Below, piece after piece: positions 53,027 through 62,757 of a DNA stretch of 64,000 nucleotides (position 1 is the stretch's first letter; each line of letters opens with the position of its first letter). The notes below the pieces were generated by a model, which was not told the origin of the DNA, did not search any database, and was given only the letters and a program-made list of their open reading frames with translations. The stretch comes from Methylobacterium terricola (GTDB lineage Bacteria > Pseudomonadota > Alphaproteobacteria > Rhizobiales > Beijerinckiaceae): assembly GCF_006151805.1 (NCBI RefSeq), contig NZ_VDDA01000004.1:124001-188000 (forward strand), in the 5' to 3' direction. Made by a program: the position numbers and the translations under genes.

Positions 53027-55654
53027 ATGACGAAGGCCGAGCCGGACACCGCGCGGGGCGCGCCCGCCCAGACCGGCGCCGCGAGCCGCGCCGATCCGGT
53101 GCGCGCCGGGCTCGACCGGCTGGTGGTCCGCGCCGGCCGGGTGACGCTGTGGGAGCAGGCCTGGCCGATCCTGTGGCGGGGCCTCGCGGTCGTGCTGGTC
53201 TTCCTTGCCGCCTCCTGGCTCGGGCTGTGGCTCGATGCCGGGCCGACCTTGCGGATGGCCGGCGTCGCCGTGTTCGGGCTCGCCCTGGTCGCATCCCTCC
53301 TGCCGCTGGTGCGGCTGCGGCGGATCGCCCGGACCGAGGCCCTCGCCCGCATCGACCGCGATGCCGGCCTGAGCCACCGTCCGGCCCGCGCCCTCGAGGA
53401 TACCCTGGCGCTCGGGTCCGACGATCCCGGCGCCCGCGCCCTGTGGGAGCTGCATCGCCGCCGCGCCGCCGCGACGGTCGCCCGCCTCAAGGTCTCGGGC
53501 CCCCGCCCCGGCATGGCCCGGCGCGACCCCTACGCGCTGCGCGCCGGGGCGATCCTCGCCGCGGTGGCCGGCGCCTTCGTGGCCGGCCCCGAGGCCGCCG
53601 ACCGGCTGCGCGCGGCCTTCGACTGGCGCGGCCCGGCCGCGGCGGCGCCCGCCTTCCGGGTCGACGGCTGGATCGACCCGCCGCTCTATACCCGGATGCC
53701 GCCGCTCATCGTCACCCTGGCGGAGGCCGGCCAGCGCCTGCGGGCGCCGGTGAATTCGACGCTCGTGGTGCGCATCGCCGGCGCCGGCGACGCCACCGTG
53801 ACGCCGGGGACCGGGCTCAAGCCCCTGCCCGCCACGAGCCCGGCCCGTCCCGACCTGCGCGAGGAGCGCTTCGCCCTCACCGGGGGCACCGCCGAGGTCG
53901 CGGTGCAGACGGGTTTCGCCACCAGCCACCGCCTGACGATCGAGACCATTCCCGACAAGCCGCCGGAGATCGCCTTCGCGGGCCCGCCGGAGACCAACGG
54001 GCGCGGCACCTTCACGATCCTCTACCGGGCCAAGGACGATTACGGCCTCGCCTCCGCCGAAGGCGTGGTCGAGCCGCAGACGAAGGGCCGGACCCTCGTG
54101 CCGCCGCCGCGCCTGAACTTAGGCCTGCCGGCGGATGCGCAGGGCACCAGCGACACCCGCACCCTGGTCGACCTCACCGACAGCCCCTGGGCCGGCGCCA
54201 AGGTGCTGCTGACCCTGGTGGCGAAGGACGAGGCCGGCCAGGAGGGCCGCTCCGCGCCGCTCTCCGTCACGCTGCCGGGACGGTTCTTCACCAAGCCCCT
54301 GGCGCGCGCGCTCGCCGAGGAGCGCCGCCGCCTCGTCCTCGATCCCGATGGCGGCCGGGCCCGGGTCGAGACCTCCCTCGACGCGCTGCTGATCGCGCCC
54401 GAGCGGTTCACGCCGCAATGGGGCGTCTTCCTCGGCCTCAAGGAGGCGGCGCGGCGCCTGCGAGCGGCGCGGAGCGACGAGGCCCTGACCGAGGTCGCCG
54501 ATCTTCTCTGGACCATGGCGCTCCAGATCGAGGAGGGCGACCTCTCGGATGCCGAGAAGGCCCTGCGCGCCGCCCAGGAACGGCTGAAGGACGCCATCGA
54601 CCGCGGCGCGTCCGACCAGGAAATCGCCAAGCTCACCGACGAGCTGCGCCAGGCGATGGATCGCTTCCTGAAGGAATTCGCCCAGCGCCAGCAGCAGAAC
54701 CCGCAGAATCCGGGGCAGACCAACCAGCAGGCCGACCGCACGGTGACGCCGGACGACCTCTCGAAGATGCTCGACCAGATGCAGGAGGCGATGAAGCGCG
54801 GCGACGTCGCGGAAGCGCAGCGCTTGCTCGACCAGCTCCGCGGCATCCTGGAGAACCTGCAGACCGCCCAGCCCAACTCGCGCATGTCGGATCCGACCGC
54901 CCGCGAGATGAACCGCCAGATGCAGGACCTCGAGGCGATGGCGCGCGAGCAGCAGGGCCTGCGCGACGAGACCTTCCGCCAGGGCCAGGAGCGCCGCTTC
55001 GGCAATCGCGGCCAGCCACAGCAGCCGGGCCAGCAGGGCCAGCGTCAACAAGGTCAGCGCGGCCAGCAGGGCCAGCGTGGGGCCGAGCCGCAGCAGGGCG
55101 AGGGCCAGCAGCCGGGCCAGCGCGGCCAGCAGGGCGGACAGCAGGGGGGGGTGGGCGAGCGCCAGCAGGCCCTGCGCCAGCGCCTGGAGGACCTGCAGCG
55201 GCGGATGAAGGAACTCGGCATGCAGGGCGAGCAGGGCCTCGCCGATGCCGAGCAGGCGATGCGCGAGGCCGAGAACGCCCTCGGCCAGGGCCAGGACGGC
55301 GCTGCCGTCGACGCGCAGGGGCGCGCCCTCGAGGGCATGCAGCGCGGCGCCCAGGGCATGGCCCAGCAGATGCAGCAGATGGGCCAGGACGGCGAGGGTC
55401 AGCAGGCCGACGGGCAGCAGGGCCAGGGCAACCCGAACCAGCCCGGCCGCCAGGGCGCCCGCGACAGCGACCCCCTCGGCCGTCCGACCCGCAGCCGCGA
55501 CTTCTCCGATGGCCGCGTGCGGGTGCCGACCGCCGAGGAATCCGGCGTCGAGCGGGCCCGTCGGATCCTGGAGGAGTTGCGGCGCAAGCTCGGCGACCCG
55601 AGCCGGCCGGCGGAAGAGCTCGACTATTTCGAGCGTCTGCTGCGGCGGAACTGA
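53027..55654 (+). CDS. DUF4175 / TIGR02302-family membrane protein
   Basis: The 875-residue product matches the large alphaproteobacterial DUF4175 family (TIGR02302). It has two or three membrane helices near the N-terminus (about 48-95 and 170-185), a region with beta strands (about 200-420), and a long helical part from about 430. Between about residues 640 and 715 it is Gln/Gly-rich with near-repeats of GQQGQRG, then a further Gln/Met-rich helix and a conserved C-terminal DYFERLLRRN. Function is unknown; conservation next to lysA suggests an envelope or cell-division role. The repetitive part is encoded by repetitive DNA (55011-55145). Confidence 0.9.
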   Translation: MTKAEPDTARGAPAQTGAASRADPVRAGLDRLVVRAGRVTLWEQAWPILWRGLAVVLVFLAASWLGLWLDAGPTLRMAGVAVFGLALVASLLPLVRLRRIARTEALARIDRDAGLSHRPARALEDTLALGSDDPGARALWELHRRRAAATVARLKVSGPRPGMARRDPYALRAGAILAAVAGAFVAGPEAADRLRAAFDWRGPAAAAPAFRVDGWIDPPLYTRMPPLIVTLAEAGQRLRAPVNSTLVVRIAGAGDATVTPGTGLKPLPATSPARPDLREERFALTGGTAEVAVQTGFATSHRLTIETIPDKPPEIAFAGPPETNGRGTFTILYRAKDDYGLASAEGVVEPQTKGRTLVPPPRLNLGLPADAQGTSDTRTLVDLTDSPWAGAKVLLTLVAKDEAGQEGRSAPLSVTLPGRFFTKPLARALAEERRRLVLDPDGGRARVETSLDALLIAPERFTPQWGVFLGLKEAARRLRAARSDEALTEVADLLWTMALQIEEGDLSDAEKALRAAQERLKDAIDRGASDQEIAKLTDELRQAMDRFLKEFAQRQQQNPQNPGQTNQQADRTVTPDDLSKMLDQMQEAMKRGDVAEAQRLLDQLRGILENLQTAQPNSRMSDPTAREMNRQMQDLEAMAREQQGLRDETFRQGQERRFGNRGQPQQPGQQGQRQQGQRGQQGQRGAEPQQGEGQQPGQRGQQGGQQGGVGERQQALRQRLEDLQRRMKELGMQGEQGLADAEQAMREAENALGQGQDGAAVDAQGRALEGMQRGAQGMAQQMQQMGQDGEGQQADGQQGQGNPNQPGRQGARDSDPLGRPTRSRDFSDGRVRVPTAEESGVERARRILEELRRKLGDPSRPAEELDYFERLLRRN
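55011..55145 (+). repeat. In-gene Gln/Gly repeat
   Basis: About 135 bases made of variants of GGCCAGCAGGGCCAGCGT encode GQQGQR-type peptide repeats inside the DUF4175 gene. It is coding minisatellite-like sequence, likely variable in copy number among relatives. Confidence 0.75.
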
Positions 55655-55786
55655 CGCCGGGTGCGACGGCGAGAGGCCGGTGCGACGAGGCGGAGATCGG
55701 TCCGTCGCGGAACGATGCTGAAACGCCGAAGCCTGGAGCCGCATCCGGTCACCGCGTGATCGGGCGGTCCTCCCGATGACCGGACG

Positions 55787-55819
55787 AAAAACGGCGCGGT
55801 CCCGCCGGGACCGCGCCGT
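55787..55819 (-). terminator. Intrinsic terminator of the outer-membrane protein gene
   Basis: On the minus strand a perfect 13-base stem ACGGCGCGGTCCC/GGGACCGCGCCGT with a 3-base loop is followed by a run of five T. It lies 63 bases after the stop of the gene at 55883 on the same strand. Confidence 0.88.
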
Positions 55820-55882
55820 GTCTCAGGTGATGCCCGAAGGCGATATCCCCGGCCCCGCGAGGCGGCCGGGGATCGGCCGCTT

Positions 55883-56641
55883 TCAGTTGAACAGGTTGAA
55901 GTGGTAGTTGATGCCCACCTTGAGCTGGTGGGTATCGAGGCCCGTGCGCACGCCGAACTGGGTGCCGAGCGCGCGGAAGCGCACGTCGCGCGAGAAGTCG
56001 GAATACAGGTACTCGCCCTTCACCGACAGGTTCTGGGTGATCATGTATTCGAGGCCGCCGCCGACGGTGTAGCCGTCGACCGGGATCGAGGCGTTGAACG
56101 ATGTCGGGGCGATGAGGCCCGGCGCCGTGACGCTGCCGCGGGCGCCGATCTCGGTGAAGGCCCAGCCGCCGGTGGCGTAGGCGAGGAGCGGGCCCCAGGC
56201 ATAGCCGACGCGGCCGCGGACGGTGACGAAGTAGGTGTCGGTCTTCAGCGCGCCGTTGACGTTGCCCGTCGCGTTGGCCGAGGCCCGGAACTCGTTGTGG
56301 ATGTCCGAGTAGCCCGCATCCGCCTCGACGCCGACGACGAAGCCGTTGCCCGGCGTGAATTGGTAGTTGTAGCCGACGGTGCCGCCCGCCACGAAGCCGG
56401 CCGCCGAGACCTCGGCGCGGGACGCCGGCAGCGCGGCCGGACGCGGAGCCGTGGTCGCGGCGCGGAAGTCGCCGCCGACGGCGCCGCCGGCGTTCACGCC
56501 GGCATAGAAGCCGGTCCAGGTGAAGACCGGAGGCGCGGCCATGACGACCGGCGGCGGAGCGACGCGACGGGGCAGGTCGGCGGCATGGGCGCCGCCCGCG
56601 AGCGCGATGAGGCTTCCGGCTGCGAGCAGAGAGGACTTCAC
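55883..56641 (-). CDS. Outer-membrane beta-barrel protein, Omp25/Omp31 type
   Basis: The 252-residue product has a signal peptide (SSLLAAGSLIALAGGAHAAD) and an eight-stranded beta-barrel of the Omp25/Omp31/OmpA-beta type, with FTWTGFYAGVNAGGAVGG after a proline-rich start and YHFNLFN ending in the C-terminal aromatic residue needed for Bam insertion. Such porin-like proteins stabilise the outer membrane in Rhizobiales. Start is taken at GTG 56641 with GAGGG eight bases before it. It has its own terminator. Confidence 0.9.
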   Translation of the reverse strand: MKSSLLAAGSLIALAGGAHAADLPRRVAPPPVVMAAPPVFTWTGFYAGVNAGGAVGGDFRAATTAPRPAALPASRAEVSAAGFVAGGTVGYNYQFTPGNGFVVGVEADAGYSDIHNEFRASANATGNVNGALKTDTYFVTVRGRVGYAWGPLLAYATGGWAFTEIGARGSVTAPGLIAPTSFNASIPVDGYTVGGGLEYMITQNLSVKGEYLYSDFSRDVRFRALGTQFGVRTGLDTHQLKVGINYHFNLFN

Positions 56642-57073
56642 GTCAGTAACCCTCGATATCGTCTTCGAGCGGATCCGGTCGCGCATGGCGCCGGATCTCG
56701 AGCCAAGGATGTGTTCCGGGCGCTGCCGGGCCTGGCGACCCTGCGCCGGCTCCGGGGGCAGCTGCGCCCGACCTCGGCATCAAGCCACGCCAGTTCAGTT
56801 TCGTCTATCGCAAATATGCAACACTGAAGCGATCTCGCTGCTCTAATGAGGTCTTAACTTGCGGGAGGCGTGACAGGTCTCGACTTGGGTCGATTGGCGG
56901 GCCTGCGGAGATGCCCGTATCCCGGGGCGCGCGATGACTGTTAGATCCTGTACTGGGCCAAGCGCGCGGTGCGGGAGCGTCGGTCTTGCCCGCGCTCCTG
57001 CGTCGCGGGGCCGCCTCCCCGCCGGGTCCCGTTCCGCCCTATCAGGCCGCTCCACCTCGCGAGCCCGTGCCGG
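56642..57073. other. Intergenic region between the Omp gene and the twin-helix gene
   Basis: About 430 bases holding divergent promoters. A near CtrA box CTAATGAGGTCTTAA (56843-56857; seven of eight consensus positions) lies 202 bases upstream of the Omp start. I see no coding frame to support. Confidence 0.4.
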
Positions 57074-57259
57074 ATGTCCACCAACACCCTCGTCCTCATC
57101 GCCTGCCTCGCGGTCGCCGTGGTGCTGCTGCTCGGCCTCGCCAACATGCTCCGCGGCGGCAGCGCCAGCGTCTCGCAGCGCCTGATGCGGCTGCGGGTGG
57201 TGCTCCAGTTCGTCGCCATCCTGGTCATCATGGGGGTGCTGTGGTGGCGCGGCGGCTGA
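57074..57259 (+). CDS. Twin transmembrane helix small protein (HIG1-like)
   Basis: The 61-residue product consists of two membrane helices (about 4-24 and 40-57) joined by a short basic loop (RGGSASVSQRLMRLRV), the layout of HIG1-domain-like proteins of alphaproteobacteria that associate with respiratory complexes. The gene is normally found next to the PduO adenosyltransferase and etfBA; here a PagL-like gene lies between. Confidence 0.85.
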   Translation: MSTNTLVLIACLAVAVVLLLGLANMLRGGSASVSQRLMRLRVVLQFVAILVIMGVLWWRGG

Positions 57260-57416
57260 CGCGATCGATCGCCGCCGCATGACCTTGCGGGACTGTGGCG
57301 GGGTGGCCGCATGGGGTGGAAAACCGCGCCGGGGCGGATCGTGCGGCGAGACGGGACGCGCGGCGCACGGCTAGGGTGAGCCCGCCCCAGCAACGGGGCG
57401 GTGGACCGTTCGACAG

Positions 57417-58019
57417 ATGCGCGTAACCCTTCCGAGCCTCGCCGCGGCGATCGTCACGACGGCTGTCCTGGCCGCGCCGGCCGCACAGGCCGCCGACCCC
57501 TCGGCCCTCGTCCCGTCCTACCGGCCGCCGGTCCAGCCCCTCAGCATCGTGTCGGAGTTCCGCATCGGCGGCTCCGCCCAGGACCCGGGCAGCAACGAGA
57601 AGAACACCAGCAACATTAACGGCGAGTTTTTGTTCGCCCGGCCGGTCACCGTGGCCGACAGGCTGTGGAACTCCCTGATCCCCCGCCCGACCGTCGGCGG
57701 CAGCTACAACGTCGATGGCCGCACCAGCTACGCCTATCTCGGCGCCACCTGGACCTTCGACATCACCGACCGGATCTTCGTCGAGGGCTTCTTCGGCGCC
57801 GGCTTCCACGACGGCTATACCGGCCCGAAGGCCCTGGTGCCGAAGACCTACAACGCGCTCGGCTGCTCGCCGCTGTTCCGCGAGGCTGCGGCCGTCGGCT
57901 TCCGGCTCACCGAGCACTGGAGCGTGATGGCGACGATCGAGCACATGTCGAATGCCGGTCTCTGCGTCACGAACCGCGGCCTGACCAATTTCGGCGGCAA
58001 GATCGCGTACACCTTCTGA
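57417..58019 (+). CDS. PagL-like acyloxyacyl hydrolase / lipid A deacylase
   Basis: The 200-residue product has a signal peptide (cleavage near AQAAD) and an eight-stranded outer-membrane barrel. The PagL-type catalytic motif is visible as EHMSNAGL, with His176 and Ser178, and the family-typical GGKIAYTF C-terminal strand. Such enzymes remove 3-O-linked acyl chains from lipid A. It stands between the HIG1-like gene and the PduO gene. Confidence 0.87.
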   Translation: MRVTLPSLAAAIVTTAVLAAPAAQAADPSALVPSYRPPVQPLSIVSEFRIGGSAQDPGSNEKNTSNINGEFLFARPVTVADRLWNSLIPRPTVGGSYNVDGRTSYAYLGATWTFDITDRIFVEGFFGAGFHDGYTGPKALVPKTYNALGCSPLFREAAAVGFRLTEHWSVMATIEHMSNAGLCVTNRGLTNFGGKIAYTF

Positions 58020-58122
58020 GGTCTGCCTCGCGGGGCGGGGTCTGGCGCTCCGGCTCGGGACCGCTAGAACCCTTGCTGTCGAAGCGGGCCCGCCAGGGAG
58101 GCCGCCCGAAGGGAGCCTCACC

Positions 58123-58698
58123 GTGGTCGTCCTCAACCGCATCTACACCCGCACCGGCGATCAAGGCACCACGGCGCTCGCCAGCGGTGCGCGCCGCTCG
58201 AAGGCCGACCTGCGGGTCGAGACCTACGGCACCATCGACGAGACCAATGCCTGCCTCGGACTCGCCCGCCTGCACACGACGGGCGACCTCGACGCGATGC
58301 TCGGGCGGATCCAGAACGACCTGTTCGATCTCGGCGCCGACCTCGCGACCCCGGAGACCGGTGAGCCCCTGTCCTACGAGCCGCTGCGGATCGTGGCGGC
58401 GCAGGTCGAGCGGGTGGAGCGCGAGATCGACGCGCTCAACGCGAACCTCTCTCCCTTGCGCTCCTTCGTGCTGCCGGGCGGATCGGCAGCGGCGGCGTCC
58501 CTGCACCTCGCCCGCACGGTCTGCCGCCGGGCCGAGCGTCTGGCGGTGGCGCTCGCGGGCACTCCGGGCGAGATCGTCTCGCCGGTGGCGATCCAGTACC
58601 TGAACCGCCTGTCGGACTTCCTGTTCGTCGCCGCCCGGATCGCCAATGACGGCGGCGCCGCGGACGTGCTCTGGGTTCCGGGCAAGAATCGCCCTTGA
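58123..58698 (+). CDS. pduO: Cob(I)alamin adenosyltransferase, PduO type
   Basis: The 191-residue product is a PduO-type ATP:cob(I)alamin adenosyltransferase. ATP-binding YTRTGDQGTTAL is at residues 8-19, RVETYGTIDETNA near 36, and the cobalamin-site YLNRLSDFLFVAAR near 165. It makes adenosylcobalamin, the cofactor of mutases such as methylmalonyl-CoA and ethylmalonyl-CoA mutase. The GTG start has GGGAG at good distance. It lies 177 bases upstream of etfB, the usual Rhizobiales neighbour. Confidence 0.95.
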   Translation: MVVLNRIYTRTGDQGTTALASGARRSKADLRVETYGTIDETNACLGLARLHTTGDLDAMLGRIQNDLFDLGADLATPETGEPLSYEPLRIVAAQVERVEREIDALNANLSPLRSFVLPGGSAAAASLHLARTVCRRAERLAVALAGTPGEIVSPVAIQYLNRLSDFLFVAARIANDGGAADVLWVPGKNRP

Positions 58699-58752
58699 GC
58701 CACCGCGCCTGAGCCCCGCGCCGGACGCCGGGGGAACCGCCTTCCGGCCGCG

Positions 58753-58781
58753 TTGACAAGTCGGAAAATCGGCCGTTACGG
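58753..58781 (+). promoter_or_regulatory. Sigma70-type promoter of etfBA
   Basis: TTGACA (58753-58758), a 17-base spacer and TTACGG (58776-58781) make a good -35 with a weak -10. The leader to the etfB ATG at 58876 would be about 90 bases. Confidence 0.5.
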
Positions 58782-58875
58782 TCCGCGCACCTTGCTGCAT
58801 ATCGGGGATGATCGCGGGCCGGCCGAGGGAGGGCCCGGCCACGATCGTCTCTCCGTCCTGAAGGATGCGACGATC

Positions 58876-59625
58876 ATGAAGGTCCTGGTGCCCGTCAAGC
58901 GGGTGGTCGACTACAACGTCAAGATCCGGGTCAAGCCGGACGGCTCCGGCGTCGAGCTCGCCAACGTCAAGATGTCGATGAACCCCTTCGACGAGATCGC
59001 CGTCGAGGAGGCGATCCGCCTCAAGGAAAAGGGCAAGGTCACCGAGATCGTCGCGGTTTCGATCGGTCCGCAGCAGGCGCAGGAAACGATCCGCACCGCG
59101 CTGGCCATGGGTGCCGACCGCGGCATCCTGGTCAAGACCGACGCCGCCGTCGAGCCGCTCGCCGTGGCGAAGCTCCTCAAGGCGCTGGTCGAGAAGGAGA
59201 GCCCCGACCTCGTCATCCTCGGCAAGCAGGCGATCGACGACGATTCGAACCAGACCGGCCAGATGCTCGCGGCGCTCCTCGGCTGGCCGCAGGGCACCTT
59301 CGCCTTCAAGCTGGAGGTCGCCGAGGGCAGCCTCGACGTGGTGCGCGAGATCGACGGCGGCCTGCAGACCCTGACCCTGCAGCTCCCGGCGATCGTCACG
59401 ACGGACCTGCGCCTCAACGAGCCGCGCTACGCCTCGCTGCCGAACATCATGAAGGCGAAGAAGAAGCCCCTCGACACGGTCGAGCCGGAGGCGCTCGGCG
59501 TCGACGTGAGCCCGCGCCTGAAGGTGCTCAAGACCGTCGAGCCGGGTGGCCGCAAGGCCGGCGTCAAGGTCGCCAGCGCCGCCGAGCTCGTCAACAAGCT
59601 GAAGGTCGAGGCTGGCGTCCTCTAA
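58876..59625 (+). CDS. etfB: Electron transfer flavoprotein subunit beta
   Basis: The 249-residue product is a standard Etf[17 protein letters not shown] at the N-terminus, [14 protein letters not shown], then [20 protein letters not shown], which binds AMP. With EtfA it carries electrons from acyl-CoA and other dehydrogenases to ETF-ubiquinone oxidoreductase. The ATG at 58876 gives the family N-terminus; longer frames upstream are not conserved in pattern. etfA follows after 40 bases. Confidence 0.97.
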   Translation: MKVLVPVKRVVDYNVKIRVKPDGSGVELANVKMSMNPFDEIAVEEAIRLKEKGKVTEIVAVSIGPQQAQETIRTALAMGADRGILVKTDAAVEPLAVAKLLKALVEKESPDLVILGKQAIDDDSNQTGQMLAALLGWPQGTFAFKLEVAEGSLDVVREIDGGLQTLTLQLPAIVTTDLRLNEPRYASLPNIMKAKKKPLDTVEPEALGVDVSPRLKVLKTVEPGGRKAGVKVASAAELVNKLKVEAGVL

Positions 59626-59665
59626 GGACGTCCAAGCCTCCCTCAACCGGAAGGAACGACACGCC

Positions 59666-60616
59666 ATGACCACCCTCCTGCTGGTCGAGCATGCCGGCGG
59701 CGCCGTGAAGGACGCCAGCACCAAGGCCCTGACGGCCGCCAAGCAGCTCGGCGCCCCGGTCCACGCCCTCGTGGTCGGCGCCGACGCGCAAGGCGCGGCC
59801 GAGGCTGCCGCCAAGCTCGACGGCGTCGAGAAGGTGCTGGTGGCGGCCGACGCCGCCTACGACCACCTGCTCGCCGAGCCGACCGCCGCCCTGGTCGCCG
59901 GCCTCGCCGCCGCCTACAACACCGTGATCGCCGCCGCCTCGACCGAGGGCAAGAACGTGCTGCCGCGCGTCGCCGCCCTCCTCGACGTCGCCCAGGTCTC
60001 GGACATCATCAAGGTGGTCGGCCCCGATACGTTCGAGCGGCCGATCTACGCCGGCAACGCGATCCAGACCGTGCAGGCGACCGACGCCAAGCGGGTGATC
60101 ACGGTCCGCACCGCCGCCTTCCAGGCCACGGCCGAGGGCGGCTCCGCCGCCCCGGTCGAGGCCGCGCCCGCGGCGTCGGCGCCCGAGGCGAAGTCGTCGT
60201 TCAAGGGCGAGGAGATCGCCAAGTCCGACCGTCCGGAACTGGCCGGTGCCCGCATCATCGTGTCGGGCGGCCGCTCGCTCGGCTCGGCCGACAAGTTCAA
60301 GGAGCTGATCGAGCCGCTGGCCGACTCGCTCGGGGCCGCGGTCGGTGCCTCGCGCGCGGCGGTCGATGCCGGCTACGCCCCGAACGACTGGCAGGTCGGC
60401 CAGACCGGCAAGGTCGTGGCGCCGGACCTCTACGTCGCGGTCGGCATCTCGGGGGCGATCCAGCACCTCGCCGGCATGAAGGACTCGAAGGTCATCGTCG
60501 CCATCAACAAGGACGAGGAGGCGCCGATCTTCCAGGTCGCCGATTACGGCCTGGTCGGCGACCTGTTCCAGGTGGTGCCGGACCTGCAGCAGGAAATCGC
60601 CAAGGCCAAGGGCTGA
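59666..60616 (+). CDS. etfA: Electron transfer flavoprotein subunit alpha
   Basis: The 316-residue product has the EtfA layout: an N-terminal half (residues 1-190) and the C-terminal FAD-binding half with [40 protein letters not shown] and [16 protein letters not shown]. It binds FAD and forms a heterodimer with EtfB. GGAAGGA precedes the ATG. A hairpin lies after the stop and a 3-hydroxyacyl-CoA dehydrogenase gene follows. Confidence 0.98.
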   Translation: MTTLLLVEHAGGAVKDASTKALTAAKQLGAPVHALVVGADAQGAAEAAAKLDGVEKVLVAADAAYDHLLAEPTAALVAGLAAAYNTVIAAASTEGKNVLPRVAALLDVAQVSDIIKVVGPDTFERPIYAGNAIQTVQATDAKRVITVRTAAFQATAEGGSAAPVEAAPAASAPEAKSSFKGEEIAKSDRPELAGARIIVSGGRSLGSADKFKELIEPLADSLGAAVGASRAAVDAGYAPNDWQVGQTGKVVAPDLYVAVGISGAIQHLAGMKDSKVIVAINKDEEAPIFQVADYGLVGDLFQVVPDLQQEIAKAKG

Positions 60617-60660
60617 GCGGGTCCAAGGGCTTGGTTGCACGGCTGATCGGAACAGCCACT

Positions 60661-60685
60661 CCCCCGTGCGGGCGCCGCACGGGGG
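60661..60685 (+). terminator. Hairpin after etfA
   Basis: CCCCCGTGCG, loop GGCGC, CGCACGGGGG forms a perfect 10-base stem 44 bases after the etfA stop. No T-tract follows, so it may be a partial terminator between etfA and hbd. Confidence 0.55.
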
Positions 60686-60782
60686 CATACAGACCCGACC
60701 GTCCCTCGCTGGAACCCTTCGCATCTGCGAAGCCGCGATGGTATGAACGCTCGGGCCGGCGCGGCGGGAAGGCAGGGGTGTG

Positions 60783-61664
<882 letters not shown>

Positions 61665-62260
61665 GACGCGCCCTCGCCCGCGGCCTGCGGCCGGCGCAGG
61701 ATTCGCGGCCGCCAGACGCCTAAGGCCACGTTCAGCGTCGCGATCGCGAGCAGCACCCACAGCGTTCCGCGCTCGGCGCCCAGCGATCCGGCTAGCGTCG
61801 CCGGGTCGGCGCGGCCGAGCACCGCCTGGGCGGCCCGCTCCGCTTCGGCTTGCATCGGGCCCTGGACGCCGACGAAGCCGTACTCGAACATCAGCACCCC
61901 GGTCGCGAGCTTCACCCAGGCCCAGCCGGCATTCTGGAACGCCCGGGTGAGCGCGATCGCCAGCAAGCCGGCCACCAGCATCAGCGCCAGCGACGGCAGG
62001 AAGACCCACGTCGCCACCGCGGCCATCGCGCCGCGCATCAGGGCGTAGCCGGTCAGCGCCGAGGATGGCGGCGGAACCACGCCCAGCATCACGACCAGGG
62101 ACGCCATCGCGCCCATGAGGCCGATCGCCCCCATCGTGTGAAGGAACTTCATCAAGCGTCGCATCGCGCCGGCCCCGTCTCGCGGCAGCATGCGACAGCC
62201 TAGGGACGGTGGGGCGCCGGCGGGGATCACGTTCCCGTGCCGATCGACCCTCTGGAACGA

Positions 62261-62296
62261 CGAAGGGCCGCTCCCCTGTCGGGAAACGGCCCTTCG
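62261..62296 (-). terminator. Hairpin after the gene at 62316
   Basis: CGAAGGGCCG (62261-62270) pairs with CGGCCCTTCG (62287-62296); the loop carries a smaller CCC/GGG stem. It lies 19 bases downstream of the minus-strand gene at 62316. A strict T-tract is missing. Confidence 0.55.
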
Positions 62297-62315
62297 ATCG
62301 CTCAGGTGCGACCGC

Positions 62316-62630
62316 TTACTTGGCGTTGGTCGAGCCCGTCGACTTCGGCTCAGCCGGGGCCGGATAGGCCGGGTTGCCCGCCGGGACGCCGGCGCTGTTC
62401 GACGACGACACGCCGCCGCTGCCGTTCGGCGAGCCGGTGATCTGCTGGCGCGAGGCGTCCTGGCTCTGGCTGGCATAGTCCTTCGGTGCGTTGGCGCCGT
62501 TCCAGCTCAGCAGGCCGACCATGGCGATCGCCAGGAGGGCGAGGCTGCCGAGCAGCACGTAGAGCACGGGACGGCCCTTCGCGCCCTGGCGGGCCTCGGT
62601 CGGGGTCTCGACGGTGCGGTTGGTGTCCAT
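62316..62630 (-). CDS. Single-pass membrane hypothetical protein
   Basis: The 104-residue product has a polar N-terminus (about 22 residues), one membrane helix (VLYVLLGSLALLAIAMVGLL, about 22-41) and a Ser/Gly/Asn/Pro-rich periplasmic tail. No family is recognised. The ATG at 62630 gives the likely start; a longer frame upstream is not supported by a ribosome site. Confidence 0.68.
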   Translation of the reverse strand: MDTNRTVETPTEARQGAKGRPVLYVLLGSLALLAIAMVGLLSWNGANAPKDYASQSQDASRQQITGSPNGSGGVSSSNSAGVPAGNPAYPAPAEPKSTGSTNAK

Positions 62631-62757
62631 GGGGGAACCTCGGGCTTTCGGCTCGACGGCGATGCCGAGCAAGGATCGGTGTCGTGCAGCCCAACGTCAC
62701 CGATCGGCCGAGGTTCCTCGCGCTCCTGCCGCAGGGCGGTCTTTGAGCCCGCGCGGT

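Noticed and set aside
55011..55145. Possible CRISPR array or RNA repeat
   Set aside because: The repeats are short, contiguous, without spacers, and in frame within a protein gene.
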